DNA of 38,863 nucleotides. Origin: an uncultured Ruminococcus sp. Lineage in GTDB: Bacteria; Bacillota; Clostridia; Oscillospirales; CAG-272. The DNA lies in assembly GCA_902797235.1 (NCBI GenBank), contig CADBSB010000075.1, positions 1 through 38,863 of the forward strand, given 5' to 3'. The notes under the pieces were generated by a model. That model did not search any database. It saw nothing but the letters and a program-made list of their open reading frames with translations, and had not been told where the DNA came from. Position numbers and translations under genes: made by a program. Below are positions 15,716-24,031 of this stretch, one piece after another (the stretch's first letter is position 1; each line of letters opens with the position of its first letter).

Positions 15716-16531
15716 ATGATGAAGCTTTCGTTTTCAACTTTGGGCTGCCCGGAATGGCATTGGAGCGACATATACGCCACCGCGCGCGATTTAGGCTACG
15801 ACGGCGTTGAGATACGCGGCATAGGACGCGAGATGTTCGCGCCGAAGATGAGCATTTTCAGCCATGAGAATATAGAAAACACGAAAAAGACGATAGAGGA
15901 CGCGGGTTTGCAGATACCGCTTTTCACCACGGCGGCGTACTTATCCGACCCGTCTCAGCTTCCGCTTGCGGAATTTGAAATACTCGCATACTCTCAGCTC
16001 GCGCAGAAGCTCGGCGTAAAATACGTGCGCATAATGGGCGAGAAAACGCCCGAGCCGCAGTATGAAACGACTGTGGACGAGCTTGCGGAGCAATACGGAA
16101 AATTCTGCGATCTCGCCGCCCCCTACGGCGTGACGCTGCTTATTGAGACGAACGGCATTCTGGCAAAGAGCGCGGATATGAAAAAGCTGATAGAAAAAGC
16201 GGACAGAGAAAATTCCGGCGTTATCTGGGATATACACCACCCGTACAGATTTTTCCGCGAGACGCCCGCGGAGACCGCGAAAAACATAGCGAAATACGTG
16301 CGCCACGTCCACGTAAAGGATTCCTATATAGAAAACGGCGCGGTGAAGTACGCTCTTATGGGCTACGGCGACATACCGGTCGAGGATATAAAGCACGAGC
16401 TTGATAACGTCGGCTTTGACGGATTTTATTCATACGAATGGGTCAAGCGCTGGGTGCCGGAGCTTGAAGGATCCGGTATAGCGTTCCACAGCTACGCCGA
16501 TTACATGAGGTCGATAGATGAAGATATTTGA
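15716..16531 (+). CDS. Sugar phosphate isomerase/epimerase-like TIM-barrel protein
   Basis: Protein of 271 residues of the AP-endonuclease-2-type xylose isomerase-like TIM-barrel family (IolE/YcjR/hydroxypyruvate isomerase relatives). Typical metal-site strands are visible: FSTLGCPEW at the N-terminus, GYDGVEIRG, LLIETNG with a metal-binding Glu, VIWDIHHPYRF, and RHVHVKDSY. AAGGAGG lies just before the tandem ATGs at 15716 and 15719. It starts 10 bases after the acyl-CoA synthetase and overlaps the next gene by 14 bases, so the three are one transcription unit under the leucine T-box. Substrate cannot be told from sequence; an aldose/ketose epimerisation or a keto-enol isomerisation is typical of the family. 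Confidence 0.82.
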   Translation: MMKLSFSTLGCPEWHWSDIYATARDLGYDGVEIRGIGREMFAPKMSIFSHENIENTKKTIEDAGLQIPLFTTAAYLSDPSQLPLAEFEILAYSQLAQKLGVKYVRIMGEKTPEPQYETTVDELAEQYGKFCDLAAPYGVTLLIETNGILAKSADMKKLIEKADRENSGVIWDIHHPYRFFRETPAETAKNIAKYVRHVHVKDSYIENGAVKYALMGYGDIPVEDIKHELDNVGFDGFYSYEWVKRWVPELEGSGIAFHSYADYMRSIDEDI

Positions 16532-17318
16532 CGTACATACGCATATTTACCCGGACGCCATAGCGGAGCGCGCCGTCGCCGCGCTTGACAAATTCTATGA
16601 ATTCGTGTCGGACGGCAAAGGAACGTACGACGATCTTGCGGTTTCAAGCAAAAAGAACGGCGTAAGCGGCTTTCTTCTCCTTTGCGTCGCGACAAACGCA
16701 CACCAGATACACAGAGTAAACGAATCTATAATATCCGCCGTCAAGCGCGGACGCGAGGACGGGTTCGAGGCGTACGCCTTCGGCGGTATGCACCCGTGCG
16801 ACAATATGGAGGAGGAGATCGAATTCTGTATAAATAACGGTCTTTCCGGCATAAAGATACACCCCGATATACAAGGCGTCGATATAGACGATAAGCGGCT
16901 TTATCCGCTGTATGAAATGGCGAACGGCAGATTCCCGATATACTTCCACAGCGGAGACGACAGACCGCAGTATAAGTTTTCCACGCCCGAAAAGCTTGCA
17001 AGGATATTAAAGGAATTCCCGAAGCTCGTCGTCGTCGCCGCGCATTTAGGCGGCTATATGGCAAACGACGAGGCGATAGAGTACCTGCGCGGAAACGACC
17101 GCGTCTGGTACGATACGTCGTCCGCTCTGTGGGCGATGACGACGGAGCGGGCGGATGAGATAATAAGCGCGCTCGGAGTCGAACACATGATGTTCGGAAC
17201 GGATTATCCCGTAAAATACGCCGATTCCGAGCTTGAAAGGTTTTATAAGCTCCGCCTGACGGAAAAGGAAAGAGAAGACATTTTGTATAACAACGCAAAA
17301 GCGTTTTTGAAAAATTAA
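16518..17318 (+). CDS. Amidohydrolase family metal-dependent hydrolase
   Basis: Protein of 266 residues of the amidohydrolase-2 (ACMSD-like) group. It has the N-terminal HxH metal motif in FDVHTHIYPD, IKIHPDIQG, the metal-binding His in IYFHSGDD, AAHLGG, and the catalytic Asp in FGTDYP. Members hydrolyse or decarboxylate small cyclic or carboxylated compounds. It overlaps the preceding isomerase gene by 14 bases and is followed by a terminator, so it ends the T-box operon. The precise reaction is unknown. Coupling with an epimerase-like barrel suggests a small carbohydrate or lactone pathway, but the tie to leucine or acyl-CoA metabolism is unclear. Confidence 0.82.
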   Translation: MKIFDVHTHIYPDAIAERAVAALDKFYEFVSDGKGTYDDLAVSSKKNGVSGFLLLCVATNAHQIHRVNESIISAVKRGREDGFEAYAFGGMHPCDNMEEEIEFCINNGLSGIKIHPDIQGVDIDDKRLYPLYEMANGRFPIYFHSGDDRPQYKFSTPEKLARILKEFPKLVVVAAHLGGYMANDEAIEYLRGNDRVWYDTSSALWAMTTERADEIISALGVEHMMFGTDYPVKYADSELERFYKLRLTEKEREDILYNNAKAFLKN

Positions 17319-17334
17319 GAATTCAAGATCAATG

Positions 17335-17360
17335 AAAACCGCACTCAGATGCGGTTTTTT
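17335..17360 (+). terminator. Rho-independent terminator of the T-box operon
   Basis: AAAACCGCA (17335-17343) pairs with TGCGGTTTT (17350-17358), followed by further T residues. It lies 17 bases after the amidohydrolase stop. Confidence 0.9.
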
Positions 17361-17399
17361 CATTCATAAATAGGTTACAAAAGAAAACGGGAAAAGGTG

Positions 17400-17428
17400 T
17401 TGACAAAACGGATAAGACGGAGTATAAT
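17400..17428 (+). promoter_or_regulatory. Consensus sigma-A promoter of the MarR/ABC exporter operon
   Basis: TTGACA (17400-17405), exactly 17 bases, and TATAAT (17423-17428): a perfect match at both hexamers. It overlaps the tandem operator-like sites, so strong basal activity is probably held down by the repressor. Confidence 0.95.
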
Positions 17429-17454
17429 TAACGTGTTAAAAATTAACGTGTTAA
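17428..17454. promoter_or_regulatory. Tandem palindromic operator, two copies of TTAACGTGTTAA
   Basis: Two identical 12-base palindromes (TTAAC-GT-GTTAA) occupy 17428-17439 and 17443-17454, centre to centre 15 bases. The first abuts the minus-10 box and they cover the likely transcription start. AT-rich palindromes at a marR promoter are typical repressor sites, so autorepression is the natural reading. Confidence 0.82.
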
Positions 17455-17465
17455 GGAAGATGAAA

Positions 17466-17960
17466 ATGAAAGAGAAAAAACAAAAAAACGCCTCTCAGCA
17501 GGCGGTGAGGCTGCTTATGCTGACCGACCGGCTCCACCGCGCGGCGATAGAGGCACAGATCGACAAGCTGGGCATACACAGAAGCCAGCATTTCGTTCTG
17601 ATGCACCTGTCGCACTGCGAGGGCGGTATCCCTCAGTCCGAGATAGCGAAAAAGCTCGACATAAGCTCCGCAGCCGCGACGGTAACGCTTCAGAAGCTTG
17701 AAAAAAGCGGGCTGATAGAGCGCAGAACGGCGGACGGCGACGCGAGAGCGAAGATGATAACGCTGACCGAAGCGGGCAGAAAAACCGTTGAGCAGACGCA
17801 CAGGCTTTTCCTTGAAGTTGACGAGCAGATGTGCGGCGGCATGACGGACAAAGAGCTTGAAACGCTTTGCCTGTGCCTGACAAAAATGACCGAAAATCTC
17901 AAAGCCGCGGGCCACGACGATCCGTTCGGCGTAAATTCAAAGGAGGACGGAAAAGAATGA
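17466..17960 (+). CDS. MarR-family transcriptional regulator
   Basis: Protein of 164 residues. Start 17466 is chosen over 17460 because AGGAAG at 17454-17459 then has proper spacing; a longer frame from 17397 would begin upstream of the promoter and is impossible. It has the MarR winged helix: IDKLGIHRSQHFVLMHLSH, then PQSEIAKKLDISSAAATVTLQKLEKSGLIER as the recognition helix region, and the wing TADGDARAKMITLTEAGR, with dimerisation helices on both sides. It overlaps the first ABC exporter gene by 4 bases, so it probably represses its own operon and responds to an exporter substrate or toxic ligand. Two operator-like palindromes sit at its promoter. Confidence 0.92.
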   Translation: MKEKKQKNASQQAVRLLMLTDRLHRAAIEAQIDKLGIHRSQHFVLMHLSHCEGGIPQSEIAKKLDISSAAATVTLQKLEKSGLIERRTADGDARAKMITLTEAGRKTVEQTHRLFLEVDEQMCGGMTDKELETLCLCLTKMTENLKAAGHDDPFGVNSKEDGKE

Positions 17961-19687
17961 AAAGATGGTTCAAATATATAAAGCCGTACCTTCCGTACTT
18001 TATTTTAGGTCCCGTCTGTATGCTCGTTGAGGTCGCCGGCGAGGCGGTGATGCCGAGGCTCCTCGGTATCATCATAAACAACGCAAACGACGGTACGCTT
18101 ACGACGGGCGGCTCCATCGGCATCATGATACTTATGATCGTCATAGCGATAATCATGATGGCGGGCGGCGTAGGCGGTGCGTATTTCGCCTCAAAAGCTT
18201 CCGTCAATTTCGCCGCCGATTTAAGAGCCGACATTTACGGAAAAATACAGAATTTCTCGTTTGAAAACATAGATAAATTCTCAACCGGCTCGCTCGTAAC
18301 GCGCCTTACGAACGACGTTACGCAGATACAGAACCTCATAAACATGATGATGCGCATGGCGCTGCGCGCACCCGGTATGATGATAGCGTCGCTCATAATG
18401 GCGATACTGTTGAAGCCGAAGCTCTCCGTGGTGTTCGCGGTGAGCATCCCGCTCATGCTCGTCGCCGTCGGATTCATCATAAAAACGGGCTTTCCGAGAT
18501 TTACGAAAGTGCAGACAAAGCTCGACAAGCTCAATTCCACGGTGCAGGAAAACGTGACGAACGTACGTGTCGTAAAGAGCTTCGTGCGTGAGGATTACGA
18601 GACGGAAAAATTCCGTGCCGCAAACAAAGACCTGAAAAACACGGGCATTTCGGCGTCAAAGGTAATGATCTTCATGCAGCCGGTGATGACGCTTATAATG
18701 AACATAACCGTCGTCGCCGTGGTGCTCATAGGCAGCAGGCTGATACTCAATATGGAGATGACACCGGGCGACCTTTCGTCGTTCATCATGTACGTTACGC
18801 AGATACTCATGTCGCTCGTGATGGTAACGTTCATGTTCACGTTCTCGTCGCGTGCGCTCGCGTCCTCGCGCCGCATACGCGAGGTCCTTGACGAGCCGAT
18901 AAATCTGACGGACGACGATGCGGCGGACAAGGAACGCAAGGTGGAGCGCGGCGATATAGAATTCAAAAACGTGTCCTTCCGCTACTATAAAAACAGCGAG
19001 GACAAGGTGCTTGACGATATAAGCCTTACGATACCGGGCGGCAGCACGGTCGGCATAATAGGCTCCACGGGCTGCGGCAAATCAACGCTCATTTCGATGA
19101 TACCGCGTCTTTACGACTGCGACGAGGGCGAGGTGCTTGTGGACGGTGTGAACGTCCGCGACTACTCGCTCGTCAATCTGCGCGACGGGATCGGCATGGT
19201 CTTGCAAAAAAACACGCTGTTTTCGGGCTCTATCGCCGAAAACCTGCGCTGGGGCGACGAGGAGGCTGACGACGAGACGGTGAAGCGCATGGCGGAATAC
19301 GCGCAGGCGGATAAATTCGTATCGTCGTTCAAGGACGGCTACGATACGATGCTCGTCCAGGGCGGAACGAACGTTTCGGGCGGACAGAAGCAAAGGCTCT
19401 GCATCGCTCGCGCGCTTCTGAAACAGCCGAAAATACTCATTCTCGACGACAGCACAAGCGCGGTAGACACCGCGACCGAGGCGATGATAAGACGGGCGTT
19501 CAAAGAAGAATTGCAGGGCAGTACAAAGATAATAATAGCGCAGAGGATATCCTCCGTTATGGAATCGGATATGATAATAGTCATGAACGACGGAAAGATA
19601 ACGGGTATAGGAACGCACGACGAGCTGCTTTCAAACAACGTCGAATACCGCGAGATCTACGAATCGCAGACGGGAGGTAAAAACTGA
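17957..19687 (+). CDS. Heterodimeric ABC exporter subunit 1 (degenerate ATPase site)
   Basis: Protein of 576 residues: six membrane helices (about 1-320) fused to an ATPase domain. Walker A is GSTGCGKST at 369-377 and the signature is VSGGQ at 473-477. In the Walker B region LILDDSTSAVD, the residue normally a catalytic Glu is Asp (D498), and the H-loop His is Gln (Q529, in IIAQRIS). Such changes mark the subunit that supplies the non-hydrolytic site in exporters of the BmrCD, LmrCD and TM287/288 type. It should pump lipids, drugs or peptides outward with the next gene's product. Start 17957 overlaps the MarR stop by 4 bases, with AAGGAGG upstream. Confidence 0.92.
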   Translation: MKRWFKYIKPYLPYFILGPVCMLVEVAGEAVMPRLLGIIINNANDGTLTTGGSIGIMILMIVIAIIMMAGGVGGAYFASKASVNFAADLRADIYGKIQNFSFENIDKFSTGSLVTRLTNDVTQIQNLINMMMRMALRAPGMMIASLIMAILLKPKLSVVFAVSIPLMLVAVGFIIKTGFPRFTKVQTKLDKLNSTVQENVTNVRVVKSFVREDYETEKFRAANKDLKNTGISASKVMIFMQPVMTLIMNITVVAVVLIGSRLILNMEMTPGDLSSFIMYVTQILMSLVMVTFMFTFSSRALASSRRIREVLDEPINLTDDDAADKERKVERGDIEFKNVSFRYYKNSEDKVLDDISLTIPGGSTVGIIGSTGCGKSTLISMIPRLYDCDEGEVLVDGVNVRDYSLVNLRDGIGMVLQKNTLFSGSIAENLRWGDEEADDETVKRMAEYAQADKFVSSFKDGYDTMLVQGGTNVSGGQKQRLCIARALLKQPKILILDDSTSAVDTATEAMIRRAFKEELQGSTKIIIAQRISSVMESDMIIVMNDGKITGIGTHDELLSNNVEYREIYESQTGGKN

Positions 19688-21642
19688 TGCCGAGAAATAT
19701 AGAACAGCTGAGACGTCAGTATAACAGCGTCGCAAAGGACCCGAAAAGAGCCGGTCTCGGCGGCGGTCCGAGAGGCGGCGGCCCCGGCGGTATGCGCGGA
19801 GCCTCCGGCAAGCCGAAGGATACGAAAAAAACGCTTTCCCGCCTGATCGCTTACGCAAAGGGATATACGGGCAGGATAGTCGCCGTGCTTTTGTGCATGG
19901 TGGTGAGCACCGTTACCTCGCTTATAGGCGGCTATATGCTCGCACCGGTCATAAACAGACTTACCGCGGCGGTCGCGCCGCAGATGGCGGAGAGCTTGAG
20001 CGGGCTTGAAGCAAAGGTCGGCTCATACGTCGGCGATCTTTCGGATCTCATATTCAAAAACGAAAGCGTCATGTCGTATATCGCGACGGCGATGATAATT
20101 CTTTCCGCCGTGTATCTTATAGGCGTTGCCGCGACGTATATACAGAGCCGCCTGATGCTCTCCGTATCGCAGGGCATAATCGAAAAGATAAGAAACGATC
20201 TGTTTGAAAAGCTGCAAAAGCTCCCCGTAAGATACTTTGACGGTCATCCCACGGGCGAGATAATGTCGCGCTTCACAAACGATATAGACAATATAGACGT
20301 AATGATAAACAACTCGCTCACCTCGCTTATTTCGGGCGCGGTGACGCTCATCGGAACGCTGATATTCATGATAAGCACGAGCTGGATTTTGACGCTCATC
20401 GTCGTCGCGTTCTTCCCGATATTCGCGTTCGGCGGTGCAAAAATAGCGGGCATATCCCGTAAACATTACGTGAGCCAGCAGGCGGCGCTCGGCGCAGTCA
20501 ACGGATATATGGAAGAGACCGTCACGGGTCAGAAGGTCATAAAGGTCTTCAACCACGAGGACGAATGCGTTGAGGAATTCGGTTTGCTCAACGACGATAT
20601 GCGCGACAAGCAGTTCAACGCGCAGTTCTGGGGCGGCATCGTCGGCCCCGTTATGGGCAACACGTCGCAGATAACGCTCGCCGTCACGATAGGTATAGGC
20701 GGCATACTGATGATAAACGGTATGCTCGGCGCCGGCGGTCTTACTGTCTTCTCGTCTTACGCAAGGCAGTTTTCGATGCCGATAAACTCCATATCTCAGC
20801 AGATGGCGACGGTCTTCGCGGCGCTTGCCGGAGCTGAGCGCGTGTTTGAGGTCATGGATTCCGACCCCGAGACAAAAGACGCGGCAGACGCGTCCGATAT
20901 GCCGGATTTGAAGGGCAGCATAGTGCTTGAAAACGTGACGTTCGGCTACGTCCCGGGCAAAACGGTGCTTAAAAATATCAGCCTTTACGCAAAACCGGGG
21001 CAGAAGATAGCTTTCGTCGGCTCGACCGGCGCGGGCAAAACGACCGTCACGAACCTTATAAACCGCTTCTACGACATAGACGAGGGCAGAATAACGATAG
21101 ACGGCGTGGATATAAAGGACATAAAGCGCGACGTTCTGCGTAAGAATATAGCAATGGTATTGCAGGATACGCACCTGTTCACGGGTACGGTAATGGAGAA
21201 TATCCGCTACGGCCGTCTTGACGCGACGGACGAGGAGGTAATCGAGGCGGCAAAGACCGCGTCGGCGCACAGCTTCATAATGCGTCTGTCCGACGGCTAC
21301 AACACCATGCTCGAGGGCGACGGAGCCAATCTGTCACAGGGACAAAGACAGCTGCTCAATATCGCGCGCGCCGCCGTATCGAAAGCGCCGATACTGATAC
21401 TCGACGAGGCGACGAGCTCCGTAGACACGCGTACCGAGCGCCATATTGAGCACGGCATGGACAGGCTGATGAAGAACAGAACTACGTTCGTCATAGCGCA
21501 CCGCTTATCTACCGTACGCAACAGCAACGCCATAATGGTCCTCGAGGCCGGCGAGATAATCGAGCGCGGCGACCACGACGAGCTTCTCGCCATGAAGGGC
21601 AGATATTACGAGCTTTACACGGGCAAAAAAGAGCTTGACTGA
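19687..21642 (+). CDS. Heterodimeric ABC exporter subunit 2 (catalytic site)
   Basis: Protein of 651 residues. A cytoplasmic N-terminal extension (about 1-45) is rich in Gly and Arg, followed by six membrane helices and an ATPase domain. Walker A is GSTGAGKTT from 445, Walker B ends in the intact Glu E574 (LILDEATSSVD), and the H-loop His is H605. Its signature is LSQGQ (549-553) rather than LSGGQ. This fits the partner's degenerate site, because in the dimer the signature of one subunit completes the ATP site of the other. The ATG overlaps the stop of the first subunit gene by one base (TGATG), so production is coupled. A terminator follows. Confidence 0.93.
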   Translation: MPRNIEQLRRQYNSVAKDPKRAGLGGGPRGGGPGGMRGASGKPKDTKKTLSRLIAYAKGYTGRIVAVLLCMVVSTVTSLIGGYMLAPVINRLTAAVAPQMAESLSGLEAKVGSYVGDLSDLIFKNESVMSYIATAMIILSAVYLIGVAATYIQSRLMLSVSQGIIEKIRNDLFEKLQKLPVRYFDGHPTGEIMSRFTNDIDNIDVMINNSLTSLISGAVTLIGTLIFMISTSWILTLIVVAFFPIFAFGGAKIAGISRKHYVSQQAALGAVNGYMEETVTGQKVIKVFNHEDECVEEFGLLNDDMRDKQFNAQFWGGIVGPVMGNTSQITLAVTIGIGGILMINGMLGAGGLTVFSSYARQFSMPINSISQQMATVFAALAGAERVFEVMDSDPETKDAADASDMPDLKGSIVLENVTFGYVPGKTVLKNISLYAKPGQKIAFVGSTGAGKTTVTNLINRFYDIDEGRITIDGVDIKDIKRDVLRKNIAMVLQDTHLFTGTVMENIRYGRLDATDEEVIEAAKTASAHSFIMRLSDGYNTMLEGDGANLSQGQRQLLNIARAAVSKAPILILDEATSSVDTRTERHIEHGMDRLMKNRTTFVIAHRLSTVRNSNAIMVLEAGEIIERGDHDELLAMKGRYYELYTGKKELD

Positions 21643-21653
21643 ACATAAAAATA

Positions 21654-21694
21654 CGACTAATCCGGAATTCAATTCCAGATTAGTCGCTTTTTTT
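21654..21694. terminator. Strong bidirectional terminator
   Basis: CGACTAATC (21654-21662) pairs with GATTAGTCG (21678-21686), with an inner GGAATT/AATTCC stem, and a T7 run follows on the plus strand. It separates the ABC exporter operon from the convergent flavodiiron gene ending at 21708. Confidence 0.9.
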
Positions 21695-21707
21695 GTTAGT
21701 TTTTTTA

Positions 21708-23498
21708 TTACTTTAACGGCTCAAAGTCGGCGGCACCGTGCTTGCAGAGCGGACACACGAAGTCCTCGGGCAGCTCGTCACCCTCGTAGACGTAACCGCA
21801 GACCTTGCAGACGAAGCCTTTTTTGCCCTCGGTCTGTGGTTTCGGTTTTACGTTGTTCTGATAGTACGTGTAAGTCATCGTTTCCGCGTCGGAGATAACT
21901 CTCGCCTCCGTCACGCTGCATATGAACATACCGTGCGTGTCAAGGTCTATATACTGCTCGACTTTAAGCGACATGAAGCTGTTTATATACTGCGGCAGAA
22001 ACGCAAGACCGTTGTCGGAGTGAAGCGGCGTGATCGTATCGAATTTATCGACGTTTCTGCCGGAGCGGAAGCCGAATGATTCAAACACGGAGAACGGCGC
22101 GTCGACGGACAGGCAGTTCACGTTCATCATACCCGTCTGCTTTATGACGTGGTGCGAGTAGTTCTGCTTGTTTATCGTCACCGCTATCCTGTTCGGCGTG
22201 TTCGTCACCTGCGAAACGGTGTTGACTATAAGGCCGTTGTCCTTTTTGCCGTCGTTGCACGTTACTACGTACAGACCGTAACCGATGTTGAACAGAGCGG
22301 TCATATCCTGCTTCGTAACGGGCTTGTCGCTCTTTGCGATATATTCGCGGCAGAGCTCGTCGGACAGATCCTCTATCTGCTTTTTGTTCTCGTCGTTCAT
22401 CGCTGATTTTATCTTTACGACAGGCTCGGCGAATTTGAGATTCTGGCAGCCCTCGAGCATTTTAGTCATCGTCTTTGCGGCGAGAGGCGCCCACGAGCCG
22501 TTTTCTATCAATGCGACGGTACGGTTCTTATATCCGCGCTCCGTCAGATGCTCTATGAATTCGCGCATGAACGGGAAGATGTCCGCGTTGTACGTCGTCG
22601 TAGCAAGCACGAGCTTGCCGTATCTGAACGCGTCCTCGACCGCCTCGGCCATATCTTCTCTCGCAAGGTCGGCTATCGCCACCTTCGGGCAGCCCTTTTC
22701 CTTTAATTTATCGGCTAAAAGCAGGGCGGCTTTTTTCGTATTGCCGTAAACGGAGGTGTAGGCTATGAAAACGCCATCCGTCTCGGGCGTGTACGTCGTC
22801 CACAGACCGTACAGACGGAGCACCTCGGGTATCGTGTCCGTAAGTACCGGACCGTGGAGCGGGCAGATGCGCTCTATATCGAGCGCCGCGGCTTTTTTGA
22901 GCACCGCCTGCACCTGTGCGCCGTACTTTCCGACTATGCCGAAATAGTAGCGCCTTGCCTCGCACGCCCAGTCCTCCTCGACGTCGAGCGCGCCGAATTT
23001 GCCGAAGCCGTCGGCGGAGAAGAGCGTTTTTGAAGCCGAATCGTACGTCATTATGACCTCGGGCCAGTGGACCATGGGCGCGGTTATGAACGTGAGCCTG
23101 TGCCCGCCCAGATCGAGCGTGTCGCCCTCGCCCACTTCAAGTCTTCTGCCCTCGAAATCATTTCCGAAAAAGTTTTTCATCATCGGGAAGGACTTGGAGT
23201 TAGATACTATCGTCGCGTCGGGGAACGCCTTTGCAAACTGAACGATGTTCGAGGAATGGTCCGGCTCCATGTGCTGGACTATCAGATAATCCGGCTTTCT
23301 GCCGTTCAGCACGGCCTGCACGTTGTCGAGCCACTCGTGCGAAAAACGCGCGTCCACCGTATCGAAAACGGCGATCTTTTCGTCCGCAATTATGTAGGAG
23401 TTATACGCCATGCCGTTCGGCACGTCGTACTGACCTTCAAACAGGTCTATCTCATGGTCGTTTACGCCGACGTAATAAAGCTTGTCCGCTAATTTCAT
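21708..23498 (-). CDS. Flavodiiron protein fused to flavin reductase and rubredoxin domains
   Basis: Protein of 596 residues with four modules. Residues 1-245 form a metallo-beta-lactamase-like diiron domain with the full ligand set: H76, E78, D80 and H81 (HMEPDH), H144, D163 and H215. A flavodoxin domain spans about 246-395, with the FMN loop YTSVYGNT. A flavin reductase-like domain spans about 400-535 (MTALFNIGYGLYVVTC, then NGLIVNTVSQVT). A C-terminal rubredoxin has iron ligands C564, C567, C582 and C585. It reduces O2 to water and/or NO to N2O in the cytoplasm, and the fused rubredoxin and flavin reductase probably shorten the electron path from NAD(P)H. It follows trxA with a one-base gap, so the pair is an oxidative/nitrosative stress operon. 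Confidence 0.95.
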   Translation of the reverse strand: MKLADKLYYVGVNDHEIDLFEGQYDVPNGMAYNSYIIADEKIAVFDTVDARFSHEWLDNVQAVLNGRKPDYLIVQHMEPDHSSNIVQFAKAFPDATIVSNSKSFPMMKNFFGNDFEGRRLEVGEGDTLDLGGHRLTFITAPMVHWPEVIMTYDSASKTLFSADGFGKFGALDVEEDWACEARRYYFGIVGKYGAQVQAVLKKAAALDIERICPLHGPVLTDTIPEVLRLYGLWTTYTPETDGVFIAYTSVYGNTKKAALLLADKLKEKGCPKVAIADLAREDMAEAVEDAFRYGKLVLATTTYNADIFPFMREFIEHLTERGYKNRTVALIENGSWAPLAAKTMTKMLEGCQNLKFAEPVVKIKSAMNDENKKQIEDLSDELCREYIAKSDKPVTKQDMTALFNIGYGLYVVTCNDGKKDNGLIVNTVSQVTNTPNRIAVTINKQNYSHHVIKQTGMMNVNCLSVDAPFSVFESFGFRSGRNVDKFDTITPLHSDNGLAFLPQYINSFMSLKVEQYIDLDTHGMFICSVTEARVISDAETMTYTYYQNNVKPKPQTEGKKGFVCKVCGYVYEGDELPEDFVCPLCKHGAADFEPLK

Positions 23499-23499
23499 G

Positions 23500-23814
23500 T
23501 CATACCCCCAGCATATTCAGTATTTCGTCTTTTCTTTTCAGTCCGTTGGACGTGCTGACGGCCTTTCCGCCCTTGAAGACGATGAGAGTGGGGATATACA
23601 TAATATCGTATTCCTCCGCAAGCTCCCTCTGCTCGTCAACATTGACCTTGCCGACCTTTACTTTTCCGTCGTATTCCTTCGCTATCTCCTCGACGGTCGG
23701 CGCGATCATACGGCACGGACCGCACCAGGAAGCCCAGAAATCAACGAGCACGGGCAGCTCGCTTTGCAGAACCTCCGTTTTGAAATTCTCTTGTGTCAGG
23801 GTGATCTCAGCCAT
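23500..23814 (-). CDS. trxA: Thioredoxin
   Basis: Protein of 104 residues, the standard size. The active site is WCGPC with C31 and C34, in a classic context ([16 protein letters not shown]), and the cis-Pro loop is YIPTL. Start 23814 is set by AGGAGG a few bases upstream; longer in-frame starts toward 23904 lie before the promoter. It reduces protein disulfides in the cytoplasm using thioredoxin reductase, which is not in the window. It leads an operon with the flavodiiron protein. Confidence 0.96.
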   Translation of the reverse strand: MAEITLTQENFKTEVLQSELPVLVDFWASWCGPCRMIAPTVEEIAKEYDGKVKVGKVNVDEQRELAEEYDIMYIPTLIVFKGGKAVSTSNGLKRKDEILNMLGV

Positions 23815-23845
23815 TACAGTAACCTCCTGTATATTCATTGATTTC

Positions 23846-23874
23846 ATTATACCCGTAAAGTAAAAATAAAACAA
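23846..23874 (-). promoter_or_regulatory. Sigma-A promoter for trxA and the flavodiiron gene
   Basis: On the minus strand TTGTTT (23874-23869), a 17-base spacer and TATAAT (23851-23846), about 30 bases upstream of the thioredoxin start. Confidence 0.8.
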
Positions 23875-24031
23875 TAACCGTTTGTATACGAACTGAAAAT
23901 TCAAAGGTCAAAGACATAATAAAAAAATAATTTACAATTTATTTATATAAACAAAGTGCATATGTCGCGTTTGTTGTATATAATAGGACATAATCGGTAA
24001 TTCTATGCCAATATAAAAAGGAATGTGCAAT

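Noticed and set aside
17397-17465. Longer MarR start at 17397
   Set aside because: This codon lies upstream of the minus-35 box of the only convincing promoter, so it would not be in the transcript.
20023-21270. Long open frame of 415 codons on the minus strand
   Set aside because: It lies antisense to the second ABC exporter subunit. The codon bias of the true gene leaves few stops in this frame, and the translation shows no family motifs and has a Tyr/Arg/Val-rich artefact composition.
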